From Bosea sp. RAC05 (GTDB taxonomy: Bacteria > Pseudomonadota > Alphaproteobacteria > Rhizobiales > Beijerinckiaceae), in assembly GCF_001713455.1 (NCBI RefSeq), contig NZ_CP016464.1:3644001-3708000 (forward strand): a stretch of 64,000 nucleotides of DNA, written 5' to 3'. How positions within the stretch are numbered: position 1 is the first letter of the stretch; each line of letters begins with the position of its first letter. Below are positions 49,969-60,719 of this stretch, one piece after another. Below the pieces are notes generated by a model, which was not told the origin of the DNA, ran no database searches, and saw nothing but the letters and a program-made list of their open reading frames with translations. A program made the position numbers and the translations under genes.

Positions 49969-50690
49969 GGGCGAGCCTCGGGTGCGGGCTCGGCCTCCCC
50001 GGCCGAGCCGGCCGAACCCGCCGCGAACCAGGCGGCGGCGAGCCCGCAGAGCGAACCCGCCAGCACATGCCAGGGCGGCCCGAACAGCCGGTAGGTCAGC
50101 GCCGAGGCGAGCCCCGCGGCGGCAACCGTCCAGAACGTCACCCGCCCCTTCCAGAAGGCGGCGACCAGCGCGATGAACAGCGCGGTGAAGGCGAAATCGG
50201 CCCCGAAGCGGCGCGGATCGCCCAGCGCGGCGCCGATCACCGCGCCGAGCGTCGAGGTCGCGACCCAGCAGGTCACGAAAGGCACCACCATCCCGAACCA
50301 GTAGGCCGGCGTCAGAGCGTGGGTGCGCGCCCGCTTCTCGGCCAGCGCCCAGTTCTCGTCGGCCATGAAATAGAGCCCGAGCGCCGTCTGCCCGCGCGAG
50401 AAGCCCGCGAGCTTCGGCACCAGCGAGGCGCTCATCAGCACATGGCGGGCATTGATCAGCAGCGTCGAGAACACGATCGCGCCGATGGGCGCCGGCGTCG
50501 CCCAGAGTTCGACCGCCGCGAACTGCGCCCCGCCGGCGAAGACCAATGCGCCCATCACCAGCGTCTCCAGCGGAGACAGGCCCTTCCCGGCGGCCAGCGC
50601 GCCGAGCAGAAGGCCGATCGGCACGGCCGCCAGCATGGCCGGCCAGATGTCACTGAGGCCCCGCCGGGCATCGTCGCGCAAGGTGGACAT
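49965..50690 (-). CDS. azlC: AzlC-family branched-chain amino acid exporter subunit
   Basis: A 241-residue inner-membrane protein (DISPLAY: seven or eight helices) with the AzlC hallmarks DIWPAMLAAVPIGLLLGALAAGKGLSPLETL, LVFAGGAQFAAVELW and LLINARHVLMSASLVP, and YFMADENWAL. Forms the exporter with AzlD. It lies 13 bases after the AraC-type regulator gene. Confidence 0.93.
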   Translation of the reverse strand: MSTLRDDARRGLSDIWPAMLAAVPIGLLLGALAAGKGLSPLETLVMGALVFAGGAQFAAVELWATPAPIGAIVFSTLLINARHVLMSASLVPKLAGFSRGQTALGLYFMADENWALAEKRARTHALTPAYWFGMVVPFVTCWVATSTLGAVIGAALGDPRRFGADFAFTALFIALVAAFWKGRVTFWTVAAAGLASALTYRLFGPPWHVLAGSLCGLAAAWFAAGSAGSAGEAEPAPEARP

Positions 50691-50703
50691 CGTGATGGTG
50701 CCT

Positions 50704-51567
50704 TCAGGAGAGATGGGCGGCGCGGAAGGCGCCCGGCGTCACGCCGAGCCGTGCCTTGAAGGCGCGGGTGAGATGCGCCTGGTCGCTGAACCCCGTGGCG
50801 GCGGCCACCGCAACCGGTGCCTCCCCGCGACGCAGGCGGTCCCGCGCGCGTCGCACCCGCACATCGACCAGGAAGGCATGCGGCGTCAGCCCGGTCTCAG
50901 CCCGGAAGGCGCGGATCAGATGGTGACGCGGCAGGCCGACCGCGGCGCCGATCTCGGCGAGCGAGAGGTCCTCGTCATGCCGGGCCTCTATCAGCGCTCG
51001 CGCCCGGTCGACCGGGCCGGGCTCGCGCCCGACGGAGCGCGGGCCGAGATCGGCATGGCGCACCAGCATCGCGGCAAAGGCCCGCAGCAACGCCTCCTCG
51101 CCCGCAAGCGCATCCGGGCCCTCCTCCAGCAGGCGATGGGCGGCGGCAAACAGCGCCGCGCCGTCGGGATCATGCACGACCGGCTCGCGGAAGAAGGGCG
51201 TCCCGGGGCTCTCGCGCCCGGTCAGCGACAGGGCCAATTCGCGCATCAGGTCTAGGCCGGGATAGCTCATCCGGTAGCGATAGCCGCCCTCGCTCGGCGC
51301 CCCGTCATGGACATCGAGCGGCTGGTTCATCACGAGATCGCCGGGCCCGGCATAGAGCCTCCGGCCGCGCGCATGCCAGATTTCGCAGCCGCTCAGGATC
51401 GTCCCGATCGCATAGGTGTCATGGGCATGGGGCGCATAGGCATGGGTACGGAAGGTCGCCGCCAGGAACTCCAGCCCGTCGAAGCGGCGGGCGGCGAAGA
51501 GATGCGCGCGCTCTCCCGCCCTCAGCGGCGTCTCGGCCAGCGCCTGTTCCTGCGTGATCAGATCCAT
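50704..51567 (-). CDS. AraC-family transcriptional regulator
   Basis: A 287-residue regulator. The N-terminal cupin-like sensor has YAPHAHDTYAIGTILSGCEIWHARGRR and the double helix-turn-helix C-terminus has LSLAEIGAAVGLPRHHLIRAFRAETGLTPHAFLVD and VAAATGFSDQAHLTRAFKARLGVTPGAFR. The genes for azlC and azlD follow on the same strand, so it probably controls this exporter in response to an amino acid. Confidence 0.92.
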   Translation of the reverse strand: MDLITQEQALAETPLRAGERAHLFAARRFDGLEFLAATFRTHAYAPHAHDTYAIGTILSGCEIWHARGRRLYAGPGDLVMNQPLDVHDGAPSEGGYRYRMSYPGLDLMRELALSLTGRESPGTPFFREPVVHDPDGAALFAAAHRLLEEGPDALAGEEALLRAFAAMLVRHADLGPRSVGREPGPVDRARALIEARHDEDLSLAEIGAAVGLPRHHLIRAFRAETGLTPHAFLVDVRVRRARDRLRRGEAPVAVAAATGFSDQAHLTRAFKARLGVTPGAFRAAHLS

Positions 51568-51666
51568 GGCGCGAGGTTAAACCCGATCGCGCCGGGAGCG
51601 TCTTGAAGAAAAGTGATCGGGCGCATCAGCCTGGGCGATTGGCCGGACGGGCCGATGGCGAAGGCC

Positions 51667-53829
<2,163 letters not shown>

Positions 53830-54034
53830 TCATTAGGCGAGAATCCGGCGTCGTGGGAAGTCAGGAGGGCTGTCCTTCATCCCGCATTCGTGTTCGCACC
53901 GCCTGCGACAGGGCTGACCATTTCGGCTATCCTGCCATCGCTGGGAATTGGAAGCTCGACGCCTTCAGGCCGTTGACCCAAGGATCGCGTCAAAGGGCTG
54001 CAAGGCGAACCGGGCCGCAACCGGGAGACACGCC

Positions 54035-54838
54035 ATGGCCAATCTCGACGTCCATCTGCACAGCGTTCCGCGCGAGGATGCGCCCGCCCTGCCGCGCGTC
54101 AACACCATCACCACCGCCGACCTGCGCGACGCGCTGAGGCTGGGCTGGGAGGATTTCAAGGCGCAACCGAGCCACCTCGCCTTCGTCGCCCTGATGTATC
54201 CCATCATCGGCGTGCTGCTGGCGCAGGCGACGGTGAGCTTCAACGTCTTTCCGCTGCTCTTCCCGCTGCTCGGCGGCTTCGCCCTGCTCGGGCCCTTCGC
54301 GGCGATCGCACTCTACGAGATCAGCCGGCGGCGCGAGCGCCAGCTCGATTCGGGCTGGGAACACGCCTTCGCGCTGCTGCGCTCACCGGCGATCGGCCAG
54401 ATCCTGCTTCTGGGCGCGATGCTGACCGGGCTCTTTCTCGCCTGGCTGGCCTGTGCCTGGTTCATCTACCAGGGCCTGCTCGGCCTGCCTGCGGATGTCT
54501 CGACGCTGGACTTCCTGCGCGCCGTCTTCACCACCGGCGACGGTTGGACGATGATCGTCGTCGGCAACGCGGTCGGGCTGCTCTTCGCGATCGTCGCCTT
54601 CTCGATCTCGGTGGTGTCCTTCCCGCACATCATCGACCGGCGGATCGACGTCGCGACCGCAGTGCGCACCTCGATCGCCGCGGTCGAGCGCAACCCGCGC
54701 GTGATGATGATTTGGGGGCTGATGGTGAGCGGGCTGCTCGTGCTCGGCTGTCTGCCGCTGCTCGTCGGCCTGATCGTGGTCATGCCCGTGCTCGGCCATG
54801 CGAGCTGGCATCTCTACCGCAAGGTCGTGGACGGCTGA
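54035..54838 (+). CDS. DUF2189 membrane protein
   Basis: A 267-residue protein with about six membrane helices. The first half has RLGWEDFKAQPSHLAFVALMYPIIGVLL, characteristic of DUF2189 (putative membrane transport or cytochrome-oxidase-linked proteins), and YEISRRRERQLDSGWEHAF follows the second helix. Function unknown. RBS GGGAGA precedes the ATG. Confidence 0.88.
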   Translation: MANLDVHLHSVPREDAPALPRVNTITTADLRDALRLGWEDFKAQPSHLAFVALMYPIIGVLLAQATVSFNVFPLLFPLLGGFALLGPFAAIALYEISRRRERQLDSGWEHAFALLRSPAIGQILLLGAMLTGLFLAWLACAWFIYQGLLGLPADVSTLDFLRAVFTTGDGWTMIVVGNAVGLLFAIVAFSISVVSFPHIIDRRIDVATAVRTSIAAVERNPRVMMIWGLMVSGLLVLGCLPLLVGLIVVMPVLGHASWHLYRKVVDG

Positions 54839-54886
54839 CAGCCGGCCTCGCCTGACGCTGCGATCGCGAGGCTTCACGCGAAAGCG

Positions 54887-54911
54887 GGAACATTCGCACG
54901 AAGACGCGGTT
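54887..54911 (+). promoter_or_regulatory. Sigma-EcfG-type stress promoter
   Basis: GGAAC (54887-54891), 16 bases, then GGTT (54908-54911), one mismatch to the CGTT consensus. It stands 63 bases before the 24-residue gene. Confidence 0.5.
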
Positions 54912-54973
54912 CACTCCCCATCATCGACCTGGCGGAGGGCGCAAGGCCCTGCCGCCGAACCGGGGGCAGTTCC

Positions 54974-55048
54974 GTGAACAGCATCATCTACATCATCGGC
55001 CTGATCGTCGTCGTCCTGGCCATCCTGTCCTTCCTCGGCCTGCGCTGA
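54974..55048 (+). CDS. Single-helix membrane peptide, 24 residues
   Basis: GTG start; reads MNSIIYIIGLIVVVLAILSF then LGLR. It is an almost entirely hydrophobic helix with a short basic end. Very similar tiny proteins recur in Hyphomicrobiales genomes from my recollection, so it is likely a real gene. Expression probably stress-linked through the promoter at 54887. Confidence 0.65.
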   Translation: MNSIIYIIGLIVVVLAILSFLGLR

Positions 55049-55099
55049 GGAAGGCGGACACCGCCCGGCGATCGGGCCGACGATCGGGCGAGCCGCGCT

Positions 55100-57310
55100 T
55101 CAGCGCGGCTTCTTGCCCTTGAAGGGCGCCTTGCCCGCAAAGGACTTGCCGGCGCCCGACTTGCCGGCGCCGAAGGGCTTCGGCGCATAGGGCTTCTTCT
55201 CGCCATAGGGCTTGTCGCCGGCCGGCTTGTCGAAGCCAGGCTTGTCGAAGCGAGGCTTTGGCCCTGAGCGGAACGAGACATTGGGGTCCGACAGCGCCTC
55301 GCGGTCACTGCGCACCGGGTCATAGGCCTTGGCCGCGCCGAAGGGCTTGGACTTGCCCTCATAGGCCTTCTTCTTGCCCTCATAGGGCTTCTTCTCGCCG
55401 CCCTCGTAAGGCTTGGCCTCGGGCCTGGCCTCGTAGGGTTTGGGCTCATAGGCCTTCTTGGCGTAGGGCTTCCGGTCCCCGCCCTCATAGGGCTTCTTCT
55501 CGTACGGCTTCTTTTCGTAGGGCTTCTTCTCGTAGGCCCGGGCGGGGCGCGCATCGCCGTCGCGCTCGGGCTTGGCATAGGGCGCGGGCGCATGGCTCGC
55601 CTTCTCGGCGAAGGGCTTGGCCGGGCGGCGCTCGTCCTCGCCGGTCACCGGCTCGATCACGATCTTGTCGCGGTCGACGGCCTTGGCCAGCTCGTAGAAG
55701 CGCTCAGCGACATCGGCGTCGATCTCGACCTTGGTCTCCTTGTCGAAGATGCGGATCGCGCCGACCTCGTCGCGGGTGATCTTGCCGCGGCGGCAGATCA
55801 TCGGCAGCAGCTGGCGCGGATCGGCGCCGTCCTTGCGGCCGACGCTGAGGCGGAACCAGACGGTGTCGCCACGCGGGCCCGATTTGTGGCGCGGCGCGTC
55901 GGAACGCGGGCTGTCGTCGCGGTTCTCGCCGAACCGCGCGCCCTCGCGCGGCGCATAATCCTCACGCGCCCGGGCCGGGCGGCGCTCGTCGCGGGCGAAG
56001 TTCGGGTCGCCGACCTCCTCGGAGGCCGGCAGGCGGGCGCGGTAGATCCGCACCAGCGCGGCCGCAATCTCGTTGACCGAGCGGCCGGCGATCAGCGCCT
56101 CGACCATCGCGGCGTCGACCTCACCGGGCTCGCCAGTCAGGATCGGGTCGTTCAGCAGCCGCTCCTTGTCGAGCGCGCGGATCTCGTCCTGCGTCGGCGG
56201 GCCGGCCCAGACGGCCTCGACCTTGGCCTCGGCCAGCAGCATCTCGGCCTTGCGGCGGCGCGACGGCGGCACCAGCAGCACGCTCGTGCCCTTGTTGCCG
56301 GCACGGCCGGTGCGGCCGGAGCGATGCTGCATCACCTCGGGATCGTTGGGCAGTTCGGCATGGATCACCAGCGTCAGCCCCGGCAGGTCGATGCCACGGG
56401 CGGCGACGTCGGTGGCGACGCAGACGCGCGCCCGGCCGTCGCGCAGCGCCTGCAGCGCCGAATTGCGCTCGCTCTGCGAGAGTTCGCCCGAGAGCGCCAC
56501 GGCCGAGAAGCCGCGCTCCAGCAGGATCGCCTCGAGATGGCGCACCGCGTTGCGGGTGTTGCAGAACACCAGCGAGCACGGCGAATCATGGAAGCGCAGC
56601 AGGTTGACGACCGCGAGCTCGGCTTCCTTCGGATAGACCCGGATCGCGCGATACTCGATGTCGGCATGGCCGCCGGGCGTGGCGGCGACCTCGATGCGCA
56701 GCGCATCGTTCTGGTAGCTCTTGGCGAGCTGGATGATCGCCTTGGGCAGCGTCGCCGAGAACAGCAGGCTCTGGCGCTCGGCCGGCGTGGTCTTCAGGAT
56801 GAATTCGAGATCGTCGCGGAAGCCGAGGTCGAGCATCTCGTCGGCCTCGTCGAGCACGACGGCCTTCAGCGCCGAGACATCGAGGCGATGGCGCTCGATA
56901 TGGTCGCGCAGGCGGCCGGGGGTGCCGACGACGACATGGGCGCCCTCGTCGAGCAGGGCGGCCTCGCGGCGCGGGTCCATGCCGCCGACGCAGGCGATGA
57001 TGCGGGCATTGGCGTGCTTGTAGAGCCAGGCGAGCTCGCGCTGGACCTGCAGCGCCAGTTCGCGCGTCGGCGCGATGATCAGGGCGAGCGGCTTGGCCGC
57101 ACGGCCGAAGGCCTCGGCCTCGCCGAGCAGCGTCGCGCCGATGGCGAGCCCATAGGCGACGGTCTTGCCCGAGCCGGTCTGCGACGAGACGAGTAGGTCG
57201 CGCCCGGCGGCGGACGGCTCCAGCACGGCGCTCTGCACCGGCGTCGGTTCGGAATAATTGCGTTCGGCGAGCGCGCGCGCGAGCGGCGCACTCGAGGTCA
57301 GGAAGGACAT
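55100..57310 (-). CDS. DEAD-box RNA helicase, DbpA/CsdA type, with repetitive tail
   Basis: A 736-residue RNA helicase. Q motif and Walker A SSQTGSGKT (42-50), PTRELALQVQ, VLDEADEMLDLGF, SAT motif LLFSATLP, and the C-terminal core RGIDLPGLTLVIH and HRSGRTGRAGNKG are in order. At about 475-555 a DbpA-like RNA-binding domain (VWFRLSVGRKDGADPRQLLPMI) follows. The last 160 residues are a basic low-complexity tail built of PYEKKPYE- and KKPYEG-type repeats. Works in ribosome assembly or cold response. A 350-base gap with a palindromic repeat lies upstream. Confidence 0.9.
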   Translation of the reverse strand: MSFLTSSAPLARALAERNYSEPTPVQSAVLEPSAAGRDLLVSSQTGSGKTVAYGLAIGATLLGEAEAFGRAAKPLALIIAPTRELALQVQRELAWLYKHANARIIACVGGMDPRREAALLDEGAHVVVGTPGRLRDHIERHRLDVSALKAVVLDEADEMLDLGFRDDLEFILKTTPAERQSLLFSATLPKAIIQLAKSYQNDALRIEVAATPGGHADIEYRAIRVYPKEAELAVVNLLRFHDSPCSLVFCNTRNAVRHLEAILLERGFSAVALSGELSQSERNSALQALRDGRARVCVATDVAARGIDLPGLTLVIHAELPNDPEVMQHRSGRTGRAGNKGTSVLLVPPSRRRKAEMLLAEAKVEAVWAGPPTQDEIRALDKERLLNDPILTGEPGEVDAAMVEALIAGRSVNEIAAALVRIYRARLPASEEVGDPNFARDERRPARAREDYAPREGARFGENRDDSPRSDAPRHKSGPRGDTVWFRLSVGRKDGADPRQLLPMICRRGKITRDEVGAIRIFDKETKVEIDADVAERFYELAKAVDRDKIVIEPVTGEDERRPAKPFAEKASHAPAPYAKPERDGDARPARAYEKKPYEKKPYEKKPYEGGDRKPYAKKAYEPKPYEARPEAKPYEGGEKKPYEGKKKAYEGKSKPFGAAKAYDPVRSDREALSDPNVSFRSGPKPRFDKPGFDKPAGDKPYGEKKPYAPKPFGAGKSGAGKSFAGKAPFKGKKPR

Positions 57311-57480
57311 GGGACAGAGGGCCTAGGGTTACGGCGCGGAATCGGAATGACGGCGCAGGATGTCGGCGACGGGCGCAGGGCGCAGCCATCGATTGTGGGG
57401 CTCATAGCGCAAATGGCGACAGAAAGAAACCGGGATGGCAATCGCACCCTTAAAGGATACGCTCCACGATCCAAATGCGC
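57311..57480. other. Leader region of the DEAD-box helicase
   Basis: Divergent gap next to the helicase start, without a reading frame of note. GC-rich without clear promoter consensus on either strand; together with the adjacent palindromic element (57481-57586) and the following 74 bases it makes up the 350-base gap. No RBS is visible before the helicase ATG at 57310, suggesting a structured or long leader. Confidence 0.4.
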
Positions 57481-57586
57481 CGTCATTCCGGACAAGCCGC
57501 GCCAGCGGCGCCGCTCCGGAATCCATCATAGAGCGCAGTGCCCGACGATGGATTCCGGGCCTTCGCTTCGCTCGCCCGGAATGACG
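57481..57586. repeat. Intergenic palindromic repeat element, about 106 bp
   Basis: Outer arms CGTCATTCCGG (57481-57491) and CCGGAATGACG (57576-57586), inner arms CCGGAATCCATC (57516-57527) and GATGGATTCCGG (57547-57558). Such GTCATTCCGG elements are dispersed in related genomes; family differs from the 12753-12869 element. It lies between the divergent helicase and small secreted-protein genes. Confidence 0.75.
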
Positions 57587-57660
57587 GAGCGGGGTTGATC
57601 GGCTTGCCCTTGACGACTCAGGCCCGTCGCGCGATCCCGCCGCCGCTTGCAGGGAGAGCG

Positions 57661-58050
57661 ATGCGGATGCGGTGGGCGATTGTGGCGGGGATCTTGATGG
57701 CAAGCGCGCAGGCTCACGCCCAGGACGGCGCGCAGATGATGACGCTGGCGGAGGTCAAGCAGCGCCGGGCCGAACTCGCCGGGCTCTTCGTCCGCGTCGA
57801 GAACGTCACCGTCTCCGGCTTCACCATGGCCCGCGGCGGCCTCGCCCACGACGCCAGCGGCACGGTGCGCCTCGACGATGCCGGCATGCCACAGGACACC
57901 ATCACCTATCTCGAACGCCATTGCGCCAGTGGCGGCGCGAAGCCCGGCGCAGCCGCCCCGGCCGGCTGCCGCGGCGCGCTGGAGTTCACGGTCGCCTCGG
58001 CGCAGGGCGCCTTCACCATCAGCGACGCGCAGTTCATTCCGCAGAACTGA
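57661..58050 (+). CDS. Small secreted protein, OB-fold-like
   Basis: A 129-residue exported protein. Signal peptide 1-21 (AIVAGILMASAQAHAQ). The mature domain, TLAEVKQRRAELAGLFVRVENVTVSGFTMA to ALEFTVASAQGAFTISDAQFI, has the strand order of small periplasmic OB-fold proteins, which is inference. Two Cys could form a disulfide. GGGAGA precedes the ATG. Followed by the MBL-fold gene on the same strand. Confidence 0.7.
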   Translation: MRMRWAIVAGILMASAQAHAQDGAQMMTLAEVKQRRAELAGLFVRVENVTVSGFTMARGGLAHDASGTVRLDDAGMPQDTITYLERHCASGGAKPGAAAPAGCRGALEFTVASAQGAFTISDAQFIPQN

Positions 58051-58138
58051 GGCACATGGCGACCGCCCGGCGCACCGCCTTGCCAAGGCGCGACGCCCTG
58101 CGCTGTGATCGGGTTTCTGCGGAGCAGGGACGGTTTTC

Positions 58139-58966
58139 ATGGATCATCAGACACGCCGCTTCGGCCGTTACGACGTCTCGATCCTGCATGACGGCTTCTA
58201 CGAGGCGCCCATCGACGTGCTGACGCATGCCTCCGGCCCGGCCGCGCGCGACGGCGCCATCGCGACATGGGGCCGGCCGACACTGCGCATCGTCGTCAAC
58301 TGCTTCGTCCTGCGCGGGCCCGGCGGCATCACCCTCGTCGATGCGGGGACAGGCACGTCCTGGGGCGAGGCCTATGGCCATGCCCGCACCGCCCTCGATA
58401 CGCTCGGCGTGACACGCGAGAGCATCGACCGCATTCTGATCACCCATCTCCACGGCGACCATGCACTCGGCCTGTTCGCTGGCGAGACGCCCTACTTCCC
58501 CAATGCGCGCGTCCTCGTGCCGGCCACCGAGCTCAGCTTCTTCACCGACGCGGACAAGCGCCTGAGCACGCCCGAAAACCGTCGCGGCGGCTTCGCCATC
58601 ACCGAGACGCTGCTGCGCCTCTACCCCGAGCGCGTCGACACCATCGCCCCCTCCGGTGACATCCTCCCGGGCGTGACGCTGATCCCGCTGCCCGGCCATA
58701 CCCATGGCCAGGGCGGCTATCTGATCGAGAATGGCGGGCGCGACCTGCTGCTCTGGGGCGATGCGGTCCATCTCGAAACGCTGCAGGCGGCCGATCCCGA
58801 TGTCGGGCTCGTCTTCGATTTCGACGGCGCGGTCGCGGTCGCGACGCGTCGCGACATCCTCGGGCGGGCGAGCGATCAGGGCTGGATCGTGTCCGGCGGT
58901 CATGTCGAGGGCTTCAAGACCGTCAGGCGCGTCGGGAACGCCTTCGAACTGGTGCCCGCCGCCTGA
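58139..58966 (+). CDS. Metallo-beta-lactamase-fold hydrolase
   Basis: A 275-residue MBL-fold enzyme. The metal motif is THLHGDHALG, later ligands are GHTHGQGG and the Asp in LLWGDAVHLE. VVNCFVLRGPGGITLVDAGTG is the family N-terminal strand pair. The fold includes AHL lactonases and aryl sulfatases; the single HxHxDH with later His fits the lactonase-like group, but the substrate is open. No signal peptide. Convergent with recN, stops 8 bases apart. Confidence 0.88.
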   Translation: MDHQTRRFGRYDVSILHDGFYEAPIDVLTHASGPAARDGAIATWGRPTLRIVVNCFVLRGPGGITLVDAGTGTSWGEAYGHARTALDTLGVTRESIDRILITHLHGDHALGLFAGETPYFPNARVLVPATELSFFTDADKRLSTPENRRGGFAITETLLRLYPERVDTIAPSGDILPGVTLIPLPGHTHGQGGYLIENGGRDLLLWGDAVHLETLQAADPDVGLVFDFDGAVAVATRRDILGRASDQGWIVSGGHVEGFKTVRRVGNAFELVPAA

Positions 58967-58973
58967 GCGAGAA

Positions 58974-60659
58974 CTACCCCCGCACCCCGGCCGCCTCCAG
59001 AAGCCGCCCGGCGGCCGCCCTCGCCTCTTCGGTGATGCTCGCGCCGGCCAGCATGCGGGCGATCTCCTCGCGCCGCGCCTCGTCTTCCAGTCCGGTCACG
59101 CGCGTCACCGTGCGCGAGGCGGCGTCGCCCGGCAGCGCCGATTTGGCGATCAGGAAATGCTGGGCGGCCTTGGCGGCGACCTGCGGCGCATGCGTCACCG
59201 AGATCACCTGGACCTTGCCGGCGAGCCGCGCCAGCCGCTCGCCGATGGCGTCCGCGACCGCGCCGCCGACCCCGGTGTCGATCTCGTCAAAGACCAATGT
59301 CGGGGCCGAGCCGCGCTCGGCCAGAACGACCTTCAGCGCCAGCATGAAGCGCGAGAGTTCGCCGCCCGATGCCACCTTCATCATCGGGCCGGGCCGTGTC
59401 CCCGGATTGGTCTCGACCCAGAACTCGACTCGGTCGAAGCCCTCCGGCCCCCGAGCCGTCTCGTCGCTGTCGATCCGGGTGATGAAGCGGGCCCGTTCCA
59501 GCTTGAGCGGCGGCAATTCGGCCTTGACGGCCGCGTCGAGCTTCGCCGCCGCCTTCTGGCGGGCGGCGGACAGCTTGCCCGCCAGCCCGACATAGGCGGC
59601 CTCGGCCCGGACGAGGTCCTCTTCCAGCCGTCGGAGCGAAATCTCGCTGTCGTCGAGTGCACTGAGATCGGCCGCCATGCTCTGCGCCAGCGGCACCAGC
59701 CCCTCGACCGGCACGTCGTATTTGCGCGCCGCGCCACGCAGCGCGAAGAGCCGCTCCTCGACGCGCTCCTGCTCGCGCGGATCGTATTCGGCGGCACGCA
59801 TCCCGGCCGACAGGGTCTCGCCCGCCTCCTCCAGCGCGACGATCGCGGTGTTGAGCGCAGCCAGCGAGGGATCGATCAGCGCCGGCGCCTGTCCGGCCCG
59901 GCGCTCGAGGCGACGCAGAACGGCCGAGAGCGCGGAAATCGGCGAGCCCTGCCCGGCCACCGCCTCATGCGCATCTATCAGGTCACGGGCGACCTTCTCG
60001 GCCTGCATCATGCCCTGGCGCTGCGCGGCGAGCGCCTCCTCCTCGCCCGGCTTGGGCGCGAGCTTGCCGAGCTCGGCGACGGCATGGCGCAGGAAATCCG
60101 CCTCCTTGCGCGCCGCCTCGACGCGCATGCGCTGCGCCTGCAGGGCCTGGCGCGCGCGCTTCAGCGTCTCGCTGGCGGCGATGACGGACTCCGCCTGCGC
60201 CTCCAGCCCGGCGAAACCATCCAGAATCAGGCGATGCTGCGCCGGGTCAGTCAGCGCGCGGTCGTCATGCTGACCATGGATCTCGACGATCGCGGCGCCG
60301 ATCATCCTGAGAATCTGCACGCTGACGGGCTGGTCGTTGACAAAGGCGCGCGTGCGCCCGTCGGCATATTGCACGCGGCGCAGGATCAAATCGCCGTCGG
60401 TGTCGATTTCCTGGGCCTGAGCCAGCTTGCGGGCGCCATGCTCATGCGGCAGGTCGAATACGGCGCTGACCTGGCCCTGCGTCTCGCCATGGCGCACGAG
60501 GCCGCCATCGCCGCGCCCACCCAGCGCCAGCGCGAACCCGTCGAGCAGGATCGACTTGCCGGCGCCGGTCTCGCCGGTGAGCACACTCAGGCCGTCACGA
60601 AACGTCAGGTCGAGACGGTCGATCAGGACGATGTCGCGTATCGACAGTTGGACCAGCAT
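58974..60659 (-). CDS. recN: DNA repair protein RecN
   Basis: A 561-residue SMC-like ATPase that helps repair double-strand breaks. Walker A GETGAGKS (29-36), a long coiled-coil middle, then the signature KVASGGELSRFMLALK and Walker B TLVFDEIDTGVGG. MLVQLSIRDIVLIDRLDL is the usual RecN start. Third gene leftward after lpxC and bamD. Confidence 0.96.
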   Translation of the reverse strand: MLVQLSIRDIVLIDRLDLTFRDGLSVLTGETGAGKSILLDGFALALGGRGDGGLVRHGETQGQVSAVFDLPHEHGARKLAQAQEIDTDGDLILRRVQYADGRTRAFVNDQPVSVQILRMIGAAIVEIHGQHDDRALTDPAQHRLILDGFAGLEAQAESVIAASETLKRARQALQAQRMRVEAARKEADFLRHAVAELGKLAPKPGEEEALAAQRQGMMQAEKVARDLIDAHEAVAGQGSPISALSAVLRRLERRAGQAPALIDPSLAALNTAIVALEEAGETLSAGMRAAEYDPREQERVEERLFALRGAARKYDVPVEGLVPLAQSMAADLSALDDSEISLRRLEEDLVRAEAAYVGLAGKLSAARQKAAAKLDAAVKAELPPLKLERARFITRIDSDETARGPEGFDRVEFWVETNPGTRPGPMMKVASGGELSRFMLALKVVLAERGSAPTLVFDEIDTGVGGAVADAIGERLARLAGKVQVISVTHAPQVAAKAAQHFLIAKSALPGDAASRTVTRVTGLEDEARREEIARMLAGASITEEARAAAGRLLEAAGVRG

Positions 60660-60719
60660 GGCACTCAGCGCAGGCTCAGGAAGCGGGGCATGCGCAGACG
60701 ACCCTCATGGCCGGCGAAA

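Noticed and set aside
53950..53974. GGAAG-N16-CGTT as EcfG promoter for DUF2189
   Set aside because: Fifth base of the -35 box deviates and the site lies 60 bases away; too weak to list.
55430..55530. CRISPR-like short repeats
   Set aside because: They are in-frame codon repeats of the helicase tail, without spacers of constant length.
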